From Hirsutella rhossiliensis (Eukaryota; Ascomycota; Sordariomycetes; Hypocreales; Ophiocordycipitaceae): 64,000 bases of DNA. Where the stretch lies: assembly GCF_020360975.1 (NCBI RefSeq), contig NW_025408670.1, positions 6,200,001-6,264,000 of the forward strand. The letters are read 5' to 3'. Positions within the stretch are counted from its first letter, which is position 1. Each line of letters begins with the position of its first letter. The position numbers and the translations under genes are program-made. The notes below the pieces were generated by a model that was given only the letters and a program-made list of their open reading frames with translations, was not told where the DNA came from and did no database searches. This document shows, in pieces, positions 1 through 13,000 of this stretch.

Positions 1-651
1 CCAAGATTGTCCCGAGACAGCCTGGTCCGGCCCCTCCACGGCTGAAACAACGCTATTTGTCCGCTCGACGACGTAGAGTCGCTGTCTTCCGCAGCCGTCG
101 CAGGCACTGTTTGTGCCCTCGTCGGTCAGGAGGCGCAGCTGGCGCTTGCACGAGGAGACGGAGCGTCCGAGGCTGGTGGCGACCTGCTCGAGCTTGCGGC
201 CGTCACGGAGCTCGATGCAGAGGCGGATCTGGACGCAGGCGGACCAGCGTGAGCCTCCCTGCAGAGACAAGGGGATTTCCTCAAAGGGCAGCTTGGGGAT
301 GCGGTCGACCATTCGCAGATGCAGCACCTCTTGACGGCACTGGTCTCTGGACTTGCCGAGGTGCTTGGCGACGAGCTCCAGCTCAAGCCCCTGGGAGAGC
401 ACGTAGAAGAGGGTCTGCAGATTGTCGAGGGTCCACTCGCCGCCGCATTGGCAGGGTCTTTGCTCGGGCCTGCTGGCCCCCGGCTGCGGAGTGATGCAGT
501 TGTAGAGCAAGAAGGTTATGCTGGGCAGCCACATGCGCCGCAACTCTGGCTGGGGTCGGCCGTCGGTGAGCCTGGGGGCAAAGGACCGGCTTCGACTGGG
601 GTCCACGGCCGCGGCCGGGTCGTGATGGGGAAGAGACGGCCAGGGCGCCAT
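1..651 (-). CDS. Myb/SANT-like DNA-binding domain protein (C-terminus beyond window)
   Basis: The reading frame opens at an ATG whose first base is 651 and stays open to the window edge (217 codons), so the C-terminus is missing. After a proline-rich N-terminus comes a segment GEWTLDNLQTLFYVLSQG, followed by VAKHLGKS, with the tryptophan-to-helix spacing of a SANT/Myb-like helix-turn-helix. A second unit follows, with GSRWSACVQIRLCIEL and then VATSLGRS. Two such units suggest a DNA- or chromatin-binding role in the nucleus. A CDGCG pair lies near the edge and may begin a small zinc-binding segment. No intron is needed in the visible part. The fold assignment is from pattern only; the target and pathway are unknown. 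ATG 651 is the most upstream in-frame start with a plausible N-terminus. Confidence 0.6.
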   Translation of the reverse strand, partial: MAPWPSLPHHDPAAAVDPSRSRSFAPRLTDGRPQPELRRMWLPSITFLLYNCITPQPGASRPEQRPCQCGGEWTLDNLQTLFYVLSQGLELELVAKHLGKSRDQCRQEVLHLRMVDRIPKLPFEEIPLSLQGGSRWSACVQIRLCIELRDGRKLEQVATSLGRSVSSCKRQLRLLTDEGTNSACDGCGRQRLYVVERTNSVVSAVEGPDQAVSGQSW

Positions 652-2822
652 GTCCCTGGGCTCTGGCTGTTTGTCTGATATCGTCAGCCCGGAGGAGGCG
701 ACAGCTGTGTGTGTGTAGTGTGTACAATGGAAGAGACGAGTTTGTACGTCACGGCGGATATGGGCAATCGAGTCGTCCCGCTTCGGCGTGGGACGAGAAG
801 CAAGGCAAGACTGGCCTCACCGGCGACCTGTTGCGGCGCAGCTCCCACGTGATGCGGAAGAACTACGGAGCGCTGCTGTGTAACCATCATGGGCGCGGAG
901 ATTGTCGATACACGCTTGTGTTTGGATGTGATGGGATGGATGGATGGATGGCTGGGATGGATGGCTGGATGTTGTTGGTACTGGGAGCGTCTGCTTACCA
1001 TTGACCTGCCATCCAAACGCCCGAGGTTCCTCAGTGGGTTGGCGCGGGCCGCTTCGGCTCCATCCGCACGGTCGGTCCGGGGAGGGCCCGAGGCCACGAG
1101 GTCTTTAGACAGAGCTTAGGGTGGAACTCGGCTGGACCAGTCATGGACTCATGGTTTAATAGCAGCGGTAGCCCTCGAGCTGAAACATGCCGCTTGCCCA
1201 TTTTCACTACTGGTGCGGGTCCTCGCTTCTCCGGCGTCCGGAGCACTTTTGCATAAGCCATAATAATGCATATCATATGTCTTCGAGTCTTGGCCCTTGG
1301 GCTTTCTCGTCACTCGTCAGTCTTTCTCGTCTACCTTCCTCCCTTGCTGTCCAACAAGCCCAGACGATTGCCAGTCGGCGGTACAGTCTGCGTCGAAATG
1401 CAGCTGCTCGTGACCGCGAACATGTGCCTGACCGGCCAAATCCCAACCACATACTCATAAGGCTTGATTGCATTTGGTGGTGGTTCCCGGAGAAAGATTG
1501 CCGGCCCATGGCTTCGCACCCCACAGATCCACGGCAGAGTATCGTGACGAGCGATTGTGCTGAGCATCGTCATGGATGAATAATACGTGGTTACGGTATT
1601 GGATAAGTTACAGCAAGTTCGCGCCCACCAGTCACGAGGCTGACAAAGCAGAGGCCAGGATCGCCCCCGTAGGCGACGGGCAGGAAGAACAAACTATTAT
1701 TAATACTATCTTCTAATTAGGCCAGTGGTTGTCTTTGCCACTGTGCATGCAGGGGTGCTGACTTTTGCACGTGACCTTTACCTGTCCGTAGTCAAACTCT
1801 TCGACGACTTCGAACATCCGCTGAGTCTGACAGCCATCGGCCGGCAGCTCGTGCTCGCAAGCCCCATGGTGTCATCGAGATGAGGGACAGGAGAATATAC
1901 AAGAGGATGAGTTGCCAAGAGCATGGAACCGCTGGACAGGCGACGACACGGCATCCCTGCCGAGCATCGACAACGGCAACAGTCCACACAAATCTCCGTC
2001 GTGTGCTTGGATCTGGAACTTCAGCCTCAGACCGATGCCATGCATTGTCCCCCCGAAGCTTATCTGCTTCCCTTGCACCCCGTGCTCTAGCGTCCCGCTA
2101 CCACAGGCTCTTGTGACTCGGGGGGGTGGGCCTGAGTGTCTCTGAAAGCTATTTTCGGCTGGTGCTTACATCAAGGCCTTGGATCTTTCATGTCTTGCAG
2201 TGTCTTGGAGCTGCATGTGTCGCCACCCGCCAAAGGAGCCTGCCCCTTGAATTCCTACTTCGTCGTTGAGTGGAACGAGAGCCTTTCTTCAACTCGAGGG
2301 AACCGGCCCATTTGTCTCTTGAAAGCCCATCGCGACGGCTCCGAAAGGGGCTCTTCAAGTGACTGGGCCTATGTTATGGGTGGCTTGATCGGCCAACGTG
2401 CACGTCCCAAAGCATGCGAGATGTCGTCGAGTCTGAGTTCAAGCACATACGTAACAGCTCACGATATATCACAGGCACTCAAAAGTACAAGCTGATTGAG
2501 GACAGATCGCCCTAGACAGCACGTTATTTCTTGCCAGCGTCACGCGTTTACTGACGAAGCGACAGCCTTGTCAATTGACCACACATAAGAACATTGGGTC
2601 CAATAACCAAACAACCAGCCAAGGGCCCCAGCCAAGGGCCCCAGCCCCGTGACAGTACTGTAGTATTATACATTATACAGCGCACTGCACCAGGTCGAGG
2701 CCTAATGCACACCTCGGGTGCATAAACTGCCATGACGTATCCCTATTGTAGCGCCTACAGATAAGGGTCCATCACCCATCAACCGCCATGTCTGGCGGCA
2801 TCCCCACTAACCGTTGCCTACC
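652..2822. other. intergenic, no gene seen
   Basis: This is the divergent upstream region of the Myb-like gene and the downstream flank of the HET gene. It holds only short frames without coding character. A GGAT-rich simple repeat lies at about 930-975, and a short direct repeat of CCAAGGGCCCCAG at about 2618-2645. Confidence 0.6.
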
Positions 2823-5713
2823 CTATATGATACACCATTTGTTGTTCTTGGAAAACAGCACCTTGCCAAAGACCACCTGCTCCTGACGCGGCTGTTCTCG
2901 ATCCCTCCCATTCAACCCCACTCTCTTGGAGTTGCTTCTCAACAGGGCGGCGTACCTGTCGTCTTCTCCATCCGCATCACTGTCGAGAAGGGACTCGTCG
3001 TCCGAGTCCGTGTCCTCACATACCTTGGCGCCGTCTTGACCGCCGTGACCAACTGCATCCTCTCCCTCCTCGGGCTCCGCGCCCTTGTACATCTGCTCCG
3101 AGTCCGAGTCCGAGTTCGTATCCGCCCAGTCACTGTTGTCGCCGTTCTGATCATCCTCCTCGGCATCATCCTCCGCACCGTGGTAGTCGACTTCTTCCTC
3201 GTCGGAGCCATCGTCCCGGTCTTCCTCGTCTTCCTCTTCCTCTTCATCGTCTTCATCATTCTCGCCACCTCCAAAGCACGTGCCGTTCGCATTGTTCCGC
3301 TCTTCCTCCGCCTCATCATCCTCCTGCCAACCACCCCCCGTCTCACTTTCGTCACTACCGTCTTCGTCACACCTCTCCTCTCCCCAATCCATGACTTCGA
3401 CCTTGGCTAGACACAGATGGCGAAGCTGCCTGACTCCGTCGCTGCTCACTCCTCTCAAGTCGCCAAAGACAGCCGCGAGCGGCCCGTCACGCTCGTCACC
3501 GGGGGCAGCTATCATCACAAGGGCCTGTCGGTTTCCCTCATCGCCGAGCTTGTCGAGCTGAGCCGTGTCTTCCGGCCTCGCAATCAACGATACGCGATAC
3601 TGAAACCACTTTTGCGCCTTCTCTCGCACGTAGAACCGGCCAGCCCGGATCAAGGAGGGGTCGAGAGAGTGCAGCATAATCCCAGGATATCCCACAAGGA
3701 GCCCTAGAGCATTGTCTGGACACGGGGACCCTTGGCTATATACGATGGATGCCCGCTCCTGCCACGGTTCGTACGACAAGTTGGGGCTCCAGCTCGACAC
3801 CGTCCCGGACTGACCTAGGAATGACTGCGGTGCCCAGCGGAACCCATCCGTGGATAGACGGGGCAGTTCGTTAAATATGAGACACTTATTGAACTTGCCG
3901 ATCATGCAGAGCATCCGCTGCATTCGCTTCTCGCATACCCGCCTTATTTCGGCCAGTCTTTCTTCCTCCGGCATTTGCGTAAGCGATATAGAGGAATACC
4001 TACTCTTAATTCCCAAGAGCGGCCCGGGATCTAGGCGCAACAGGGTGGCCAGGCAGACCGTCTCGTCATCGAGGTTGGTTGTCAGCCGGTTCTTGGCAAC
4101 CGGCATCAGCGCCTCGAATAGTCCATCGACGCCAGGGACATCGGCCTCGCTTCCAAAGATGAGACCAATGGACAACAGCGTGAGCAGGCCGTGGCTGACA
4201 CGGTGCCAGAAGCCGGGGCTAGGCCGGCTCTTGTCCCGCTGGCGAATCTCCTCCTCCTCCAGCTCGGGCAGGGCCAAGGCCCCATCACTAAATTGGAAGA
4301 AGAGCTGCTGCGCCATAATGCCCTCCTGTAGCGTCCAGAGGCGGCCCTGCCAGTTAGACACGACAAGCCGGGCCGCACGGTCGCAGATGCTACTTGACAC
4401 GGCGAGCTGCTCGACGCGGTTGTCAAGCACGAGAACCCGGTCTGCCGCCTCGTAGATTGCCCGCATCTGCTTGATGGCCTTGCTACGTAGGTCCTTATGC
4501 TCCTCCGCCACCGGCACGCACAACGTGTCCATCCAGAACCCAACCGGCTGTCTGCGGGGGTTCCGGGGGCTGTGGCGCTTCCAAGGCCCGAACATGGTCC
4601 ACGGGGACTGGTCGTCTCTTCGCGGGACCGAGTAGAGCTCCGTTACTTTGGCTTGGATGTGTTGCAGCTGGCATCGAGGAAGCGCGTTGCGGTCCGGGTT
4701 TCCTTTGCCGTCGGACCATCTAAGGTCTTGTGGTTAGTGGCAGTAAGTGGCTGGTTACGCTCGAGGTCGACTTACACGTGCGAGATAGCGACAAAGGGCA
4801 TATTCTCCCGGTATTGAACTACCTGCAAACCCTCGTGGTCCGACCATCTGGCCAGCGGAATCCCCCCTTTCCGGATGATTTTGACACTAGAGGACGGCAT
4901 GTCCCACGACTCGCACGCGCAGGGCTCCGACGCGTGGGCGACTTGGTATTGGGCGCTATCGGCAATCCTACCGCGACAGACGGTCGTCTCGCACTCTTTA
5001 TGGTTCTCGAAGGCGCGAGGAAAGGGTATCGAGCCGACAAAGACGAGAAAGTCGACTTCTACCCCTTTAAGCATCTTAGTGATCAAGGCCTTACACCAAT
5101 GCGAGCGCTCCATCCTCGCCTGCAGGACCCAGTCCACGCCCCAGCTCTGCATCATTCGGTCGCCAACTGGAGCGTATAGGTCGTCCGAGACGCGCCGGAT
5201 GGTATACCCTAGCGCCCCGATGGATAGTGCGATGTTCGGCCAGGAAGCTGTCACGGGGCCGTCTGGATGCTGCTCGGCGAGAAAATGTCGAAACGCCTGC
5301 AAAGGGCCGCGGAGCGTGTTTCGCATTATGTCTAGGACCTCTCTGATGGCGCCTAGAATCTGCCACCGGCGCCTAGTCCCTTTATGAGAGCCTGAGGCAT
5401 CCCGCCACTTATCCAGATACGTATTTAGGCCCGTAGAGGTCACGATACCCTCTTTGCGGTTTATAAACTCCCCCGCGTTGATAGGCAGGCCGACTATCTG
5501 GAACACTTTGCTTAGGCACCCGAAGTAGAGCCAGGTCTGGAAAAATGCCTGGTAGTTCTCCGGGGGCAGTCGCGTAAAGGTCCATGTGCGCAGGTCCGTC
5601 TCCATTCCTTGTCGTCGAGGATACCTCGAGAACTCGCCATCATCAACAAAGTCGGTGCCTACATAGGGCACCTTGGGCGGTTGGGCGCCTTGAGGGAAGG
5701 GTAGGTGGTCCAT
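2823..5713 (-). CDS. HET-domain (heterokaryon incompatibility) protein with acidic C-terminal tail
   Basis: Two exons: 5713-4776 and 4719-2823. The 56-bp intron (GTAAGT...TTAG) splits the codon inside the diagnostic HET motif, giving FVAISHVWSDG at about residues 307-317. Further HET-family landmarks follow: PVGFWMDTLCVPV (about 372-384), KQMRAIYEAADRVLVLD (about 396-412) and GRLWTLQEG (about 438-446). HET proteins act in the cytoplasm to trigger growth arrest or cell death when unlike fungi fuse, or in related nonself responses. The last 180 or so residues are extremely rich in Asp/Glu with some Ser, then end in a short basic segment. The frame is open back to an ATG at 5833, but the 40 extra residues read like leader; MDHLPFPQG at 5713 is preferred, giving about 944 aa. 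The partner and recognition specificity cannot be told. Confidence 0.87.
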
Positions 5714-6593
5714 ATTCAGTCCTCTGGGAGGAAACAGGAATAAGAGGCGGGTGTACGTGGTCAGGGAACTGGTAAAGCAGACAACGTCTCCCGAGACACT
5801 GCCTCGGCAGTTGGCAGCACACAGTTTCTTCAACTACTACTAGCTCTGCCCGGGTCAAGGTTGCATGACAAATGCTCTGAACCCTCACTCGGTTCCGGAG
5901 TGTTTCCTTCTTTGTCTGGCTCTGCATGAGACCAATCTAGCTAGCGCTCTTATACATAAGCTATCCTATCCAATTCAACAAGCCAATCAACATGGCACCG
6001 ATGGCCTACAGCCTCACCCACCCAGCACCGCCAAATCATATCCCGGGGCGGACCGCTAGGCAACAGGCGAGACGCGTGGACGCTGACTTTTCGGCCAAGC
6101 CAACTCGAGTTGTTCTCCAGTCGTCCATCGAGCTGTGGCCGTTAGCCTCGACTGCATGCAGAACCAACCCCTTGATGCTCCCTGCCTGGACGCGGATTCG
6201 TGTGCTGGTGGCCGCGTGATGCCCGGCAAGGTCAAGGCTGCATTGGCTTCACCCACAGTTGGGCGACACGTCCGTAAAGTCACATTCACTGGTGAGACAT
6301 CCCAAGAGAGATGGCGAGGCGGCCTTACCACACCCTGACCGGGGGCTTTCTCAGCTATCAAGTCTTGCACCGTGGTTGTGTTGACGGCCGGCCCATCGCA
6401 TACGAAGCAATCCGCTAGCACCACGTCAATGACATGATTATCTAGCGACTAGGTGATTTGATGGCAAGAGGAGGGCGAGAAGAAACGATAAATCTCCCGG
6501 CTTCCCCGCAATGCCACCTTGTAAACCAGGACCAAGCCAGTCAACACAATCGGAAAGCAAGGCCATCTTCATTTATCTTTATCCAAATCAACA
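5714..6593. other. intergenic between divergent genes, nothing specific seen
   Basis: Shared upstream region of the HET gene (minus) and the small gene at 6594 (plus). No open frame with coding character is visible. A CA-rich leader runs straight into the 6594 start. Confidence 0.5.
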
Positions 6594-7007
6594 ATGGGCA
6601 CCCTCGAGTGGACCGCGTATTCGAAGCTCAAGAGCATTTACAATGGTGGCGACAGCAAGGTTACGGCTGCTCTGCAGAAAGCCGGCAGCAGCGTCCCCCG
6701 GCGCGAGGCCATCTATCGTCAGCGGCATCAAGAATGCAAGGCGTGAGTTCACAACCCCGTTCCTCACTGCGGTGCATAAGCAGGTGCTTACCCGCCTAAA
6801 AAAAGGATAACCGAGTTCTGCCAGACCCAGGTCCTCAACGCATCTGGCAAGGACATGCAGGCGTGGCAGAAGGAGACAAACCTTTGGCTGGGCCGCCAGA
6901 GCAAGCTCGAGCGCGAGTGGAACGGGCTTGTGAACAAGCTGGATGATTTGCCTCTTCCCGACAGAGAGAAGAAGAACGGAAAATACGTCGACATCCACTA
7001 TTACTGA
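6594..7007 (+). CDS. small two-exon protein of unknown function
   Basis: Exon 1 is 6594-6742 and exon 2 is 6806-7007. The 63-bp intron has donor GTGAGT and acceptor AAAG. The start sits in CAACAATGG, a good fungal initiation context. The product is 116 aa, basic and mostly helical-looking. It opens MGTLEWTAYSKLKSIYNGG and has a charged, probably coiled middle (KDMQAWQKETNLWLG then SKLEREWNGLVNKLDD) and ends KYVDIHYY. There is no signal peptide or membrane segment. I do not recognise the family. It stands alone between the HET gene and the gene-poor island. The splice restores one continuous frame, which is the main reason for calling it. Confidence 0.6.
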
Positions 7008-10000
7008 TCATGTTCATATCTGGCCCTTGGGCAGAGGGGGACGACGAGCAAGGGGCCAAGACGTAGCGGTTGATAGTGCCTATTTCCCAGGTCTTGCAAA
7101 TCTATTCGTCAGCATGGCCGTTTATCCGTGAAGTCGAGCGTCTAGGCCGGTCCATCGCCAGCCCCTCTTTCTGCATGCACCTCGTACGCGGTTGTTAATG
7201 CCTCATTGTCGCTCGACGGGCGTCGATGGTGAGTGAGGCTGAGCGGGGAGCTGGGAGCGCGAAGCGCGAGACAGAAGTGCACATTGACACGGGCTAGGCG
7301 CTCCAGGGAGTCCAGGCCAGGTATGTTATATATGATATATCAATATTTATATCCATGGACGGGCTTTGATGGCGCAGGCGGATAACCGGCATGCTTGCTA
7401 TGTGAGCCTGCTCTATTCCAGCAACCGCGCGAGTCGCGGCATGTGCGGGCCGGGCAGGGTCCTTGTGCCACGGCCTGGGCCCGACGTGATGGACCCGGCC
7501 GCGCCGGTTCCGGAGCTCCGCCTTCCGGCACCGACCCCGCCAGAGCGGAGCAACTTGCCCCGACACATTCCGAGAGAGCTCCGAGTTCCCGCCCTGCTGG
7601 CTGGCCTACGAATACCACTCTACCGAACCAGTCTACGGTTAGCCAAGGCGTAGCGCCAATACTAAAATTTATGTGCTTACATCCCTTGCGCCATGTACCA
7701 GACTCTTCACTCGCTTGACGTACGAAGGCTATTCATAATAAGTATGTATATAAATATGGTACATCAAGCGTCCTAATGACATAGCTTATTATACCGTAAT
7801 CCATAAAGGCGTATCTCCCTCAATACTTTTTGTAGTCTGGAACAAGCTGTTGCCCCCACCGAGAATGGTGGTACGGATAAGCAATGGTGAACGGGGATTT
7901 AACATTATGAATTTGGAACATAAATGGTAGGGCATTTGGGCGTAGCAAATTGAGTATTGCATATGGTCTACGCATTCTGCCTTAAGCATGCATCAAATCG
8001 TTTATCCGAGGGCGCTATACTATACCAACGTGTTCTATAATGGTTTAAGGCGGGATAATCGGTTCCGTCATACTTGGCCAGCTGTTGTATGCAAGCCTGA
8101 TTGGTATATTTTTGCCTTTTATTGGGCCATTGTATTGAATTTAAACCGGCATACCGAACGTTGCCCGTAATTCAATTCGTTAGCCATGCCAAGTTCATCC
8201 GTATTTTGACGGGTCCTTCCACTGGTGTTTTGCCTCCCGGCGGCCATAAAGCTTGTGTCGCCACCTGGACTATTTCTGCAAGGTCTAAAATAACCCCTTG
8301 CTTCCAGTTCTCCTGGCTCGGTGATAACCCAAAATCGAATCCTGATCGCCAGAGAAAATCAAGTTGCGACAGCACAGCTCCCACGGGATTTTCGGCTTCT
8401 GGCACCTAGTCATAGATTATGGCGAAGTACTCTTGGTCTCGTTTTATTTCATGTCGAACCTTGTCAATGAGCATCGCGCGAGGCTCCATGCATCGTCGAA
8501 GTTGGAGACTTCAAGCAGAGGGGGAACAATTGCCCGCTCTGCTTTGGTTCCATCCACAGGTTCGGCTGGTCGATGAGAGGGTTATTATCTGACTGAAGAA
8601 GAATTAACCACCCATTACGGCGAGATTGGGGAAATCCTCACTCAGCTTAACCAAGGGTATTGGATAGCCAGAGTCGAGGATTCGGGGTGAAGGAAGTGGA
8701 CGAGGCTAATGGTGGGAGGGGTGGGGGGGGTGCTGAGCCCAACGAGGGCTCGAAAATGATCAACGAGGTAACCTCTTCTAGTTTCTACAACTATGTTAGA
8801 AACCGCGGCGGTCGATGGATCAAGGTGATGGTGAAAGGGGAGCAGGACGAAGATGTTGTGCAAGTGGGGGTCTGCTCGTCATTTGTCGAGCGTGGCCACG
8901 ACGGCGGTGAGCTGCACGTTGCCTGGCGCTTAGGGCATTCGGCTTGTTGATTTTCTGTTTTTTGTTCTCTTTTCAAGTGAACCTCTTGAGGCAGTGTGCA
9001 TAACGAGTCGTGTATTTGTCCTGTCGGCGTCGGAGAGAAGCAAACAGGGCCATGGTGGAGGACTAACATAGCAAGAGACGGGCAACAGCGTGCCTTGGAC
9101 CGCTTAAGAGGTCAACAGCGACCATCTTGGAGATGTCAAGAATGGGCTCTCTTAAACATACTTGCAAGATCTGCAACGGCTGGTTGTGCCTGCCGCCTTA
9201 CTTCGTGGATCCATGGCACTATCCCTGCCATCTATACCTCCGAGCCCACTAATGCCCTCACTATCCAGACCACCAAAAGCGACAGCACCTCTTGCCCGAA
9301 TCGGTGGGCATAGCAGCGCTTTTTGGACCTAATCTGTATTTCGTCTTCGTTGCAGACAGGAGTGACCATCAAGAAGGAGGGCAGTGGGCAAGTAATGAGA
9401 CATCCCGCCCACGTGGTGAGTTTGGACCAACTGCCCTTCGATCCCCCGAACTTGTCGTAAAAGATTGCTCTATCCAGATATGACCAACATGAATTTCTGG
9501 AAGGAGGGGAGGCGTACTTGCAATTCTGCAGTCCGAGAAACACGCTCAGCACTACCATCAGCAGGCACCCCAAACAAGTCCTTGTGATATACCACCGAGT
9601 TGGCCAATCTCGCTGACGCTTGTGAGAAGATCCGACACGAGGCTTTAGTAGTCATTGATGCGAGAATCAAGACATTGGTGAATCACACATTGGTCATCGT
9701 GATTAGGAGCCGGACACGCAAAATAACACGCGTGCTTGAGTTAAATTCCGAAGCTCTGGGTGCAACTCTTCGATCCCGTAGATTATCCCTGCCTCGTCCT
9801 CGCATGCACGGGAAATCTCCAACACTTTTGCACAACGTACAGGGTGCATCTTCCGTGATATTTTAATCCCTGTCTAGGCCGTCTTTAGCTCCATCAGGCG
9901 CCTTCATCAAGTGCCTCTTCCCAACGTGGAATCATTTCTTGGAGCTTGTGCTGCGTTCCAGTGGACAGGGTTTGATCCAGGCCCAAGGTCGAATTCATTA

Positions 10001-13000
10001 TCTGGACAACGTTGAGAGTTATATCGGTAGGGCCTCTCAAATGTTAGAGAATGGGAATGGCCTCTTTATATCGAGAGATAATGGGCTCCGTCTGGTTCAT
10101 ATTAAGGCTGATCCTTGGCTGACTGGCCCTCGTTGACTTTGCACCTTCTCGTAGCGTTCCCCGATGGTCCATTGAATGGGCCGGATGCGGTTGCGTGCCA
10201 CGTCCCAATTTGACTCCATTGGCTATCAGAAGGTTGCTTCTCTTTGCGTAACTTATTGTTGAGTAGCCTCGCCGAAAAGTTGCCGCCTCCTCCTCAATTG
10301 TTATCCCTTTCCGGCATCTTAAAGTTATGACTCGGTGACAGTCGTCTGCCTGGAACCCAAGTACCAACTCGATGAATTTGAGACCCTCGTCCTGTTATAC
10401 TCGGAGGGCCCTTCGAGAGAAAATAAATCAGGGATAATGTTACAGCAATGTGAGTGCGATGTACAACTTTGTGCTAGACCTGATATTCGCGGGCAGTTCC
10501 CCAGAACGTAGTTGAAGTTGAGACCAAGGCGTAGTCCGATTGTGATTCTGCTATTAGTTGGGGTTCAGCCATTGGCAACATGACCCCCGATGCATATGGG
10601 CGGAGCTTCTACGTGTAACTACGACAACTCTGGGCAAACCACGGATAGATCGTCTTCCAACCTCAAAACTCACGCAGGTGGAAGAGGAAAGGCGACTCGG
10701 TCACGGAGGCACTCCCGATTTAGGTGGAAAAAGGTTCAAAGTACTCCAGAGCAGAGAGTCAGATGAAGGACGCAAATGTACCCGGCTCTCTTAAAGGATG
10801 ATATAGACTGTTTTACTCAATTTTTGAGCTAAGCCTGCTTGATGGATGCAGAGAGGGTCTCGGAGAAGTGCGCAGGACATTCATTCTGCCTGAGAGCTTG
10901 CTCAAGAGAGTCCATACGTACGTGTCCACCTGTCCGTATAGTCGGCTCTAGGTGCCCTTATGTGAATACCAGGGAGGTGTACTGTAGTAGCGGGTACGCG
11001 TAATGCGGAGAAATAAACTATGTAGCAACACGCCATACCAGAGCAAATGACCATGTACACACACACGGTTATTTTTGTGGACATAACCTGGCTTGGCAGA
11101 AAGTCGATACATCACGCATGACGGACTGACGGGCGGCGAAAAGGGGCCATATGCCCGGAAACGGGCGCCTGATAGTGAGTCAGGGACCGACGCAGTGCTG
11201 GCCGGTGTTGCTGGACATAGCACGGACAGACCTGCGCTAACCAGTGACGATGACAGAGCTGTTCATTATGCCTTGCGTTTGCTTGAAGCGCCTGGGACCC
11301 CCGAACCAACGCTGGCGCTGGCGGGAACGCTTTTGCGAGGACTGGGAGTCTCGCCGCGCGGAACCCTAAGTTGAAATTCAGGCACCACATGCCCCTTTTT
11401 TCCGAGTGCCAGAGGGGCATGATGCCAGGAAAAGGCAGCGTCTTCCCTCTTTAGCACTGGGGCCGGGATGCCTGACTCAGTTCGCGGTTTCCGGCTCTGG
11501 CATTCGATCTCCACTTGCCCCCATGGAGCCGGTTCCGTGTCGTTACGTACGAATACGCTCAACGACCCAGCCCACCGGGCCAGCAAGCACTGAGCACTGT
11601 CCGCCCCCATAATCATGTTTGAATTGTGTCACCGCTCGGGTGCGCGAAGCATAATACCGCTTCTTCGCGAGGGGTCCCTGCAGAGCTGCAATCAGTATAT
11701 TTCAGGACATGTTGTCGAAATGGTGGATCAATTCCATCACTTCTGGATAGCCGAAAGGACGACTGGGGCGTGTGCCCCTGACGCCTGGGTCAACCCAGAC
11801 AACGAAGTGAGGTATTTACACATATGCTGTTGCCCATCTGGGTGCCTGGCGGAATAAATGGTGCTCTTTATCCGTGGGTGTGGCTCGCGTTGCGGTGGAT
11901 TGTGCCATGTGGTTGCACTTGTACCGGGGCCACTTGATATGACCAATTCAGCAGCAACTCGGCAGTCCAGGGAGAAGTTCTCTCGGCAGCTGCTCGAGGC
12001 GCTCGTCCAATGTCTGTATCCAAAATGAGAGTGAGTCCCATATCATTAGACTTTGATGGCGCCAGGAACATTCTCAAAATGTCTTCCAGCCCAGCTATCT
12101 GGTTATTGACGTTGCATTCCATCCGATTTGGTCTTCAGGGCTTTTATTGGAAGATGTTACCAACCGTATGAACAGAAGCAGACAAGCTTAAGCCGGCTTC
12201 GACTTGGTTAGGATGCCGGCTATAGTCTGTAGAGGGTCTGCCCACATACAGACTCCGGAGGCCGACGTTGCACAAACAAAGGCCCGGATCCTGCAATCTG
12301 CAGGGGGCTCCGTTCTTGGATATCGGGCCTTGAAAGCCAACCGGCGGTGAAATCTGGCCCGGCCCTCATGGAGGCATTGTCTGCAAAGCACAAACTTTTC
12401 GAGTGCATTTCTGACAACGGTGGGTGGTGTGTTGCACGCATCAGACTCGACCGATCATGCAGTCGAAACCTGGCTTGGTGACCTGGCTTGTGAGACATTG
12501 TAGGTACTCCCTGCACGTCTGTCTATTAAGAGAATTCAAGGGCACAGGTTGGCTTGCAGAACCAATTGCCCGAGCTGGCCGTGATGTGGAGATGAAACTT
12601 TTTCTCCCGGGCGTAATGAAATGCCTGTCGGTGCAAATTTCTCCCGCACTGAAGAGCATGCGGATTCCATGACTGGCTTCGATGGATAGGTAGCTTGGAA
12701 GCAGTCGATGAGGGTTTTTCTGGAGCGCACTCGGTGGCTTCTCAACCTCACCGGCTGCAAGATTCAATATTTCGCACCAACCTCGCCCTTGATGAGACAG
12801 CAGAGAAAGATTGTTGAGCCCATACGCTCTGTTCACCATTTTCCAGAAGCCGGAGCCGAACTGTCATATGAACAGAAAAGGGGGGGGGTCGAGAGAAAAC
12901 ATGGCTAAGCGAGGCCAAGGCCAACAAAGGGTGGACGATGCCCGGTGTAAAATTGTATTCAGCATTGACGGCGGCCTTGAACCGAGCGGACATACATATG

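Noticed and set aside
2814..3410. 198-codon plus-strand frame rich in Val/Leu/Ile
   Set aside because: It is the exact antisense of the acidic Asp/Glu tail of the HET gene; the hydrophobic look is a complement effect.
7790..8405. LTR-retrotransposon gag remnant
   Set aside because: A fleeting resemblance only; no zinc knuckle, protease, LTRs or primer-binding site seen, so left as an unassigned relic.
12708..12908. Possible fifth RWL gene (TRWLLNL)
   Set aside because: No matching short exon 1, phase-2 intron or leader upstream; the motif alone is expected by chance several times per window.
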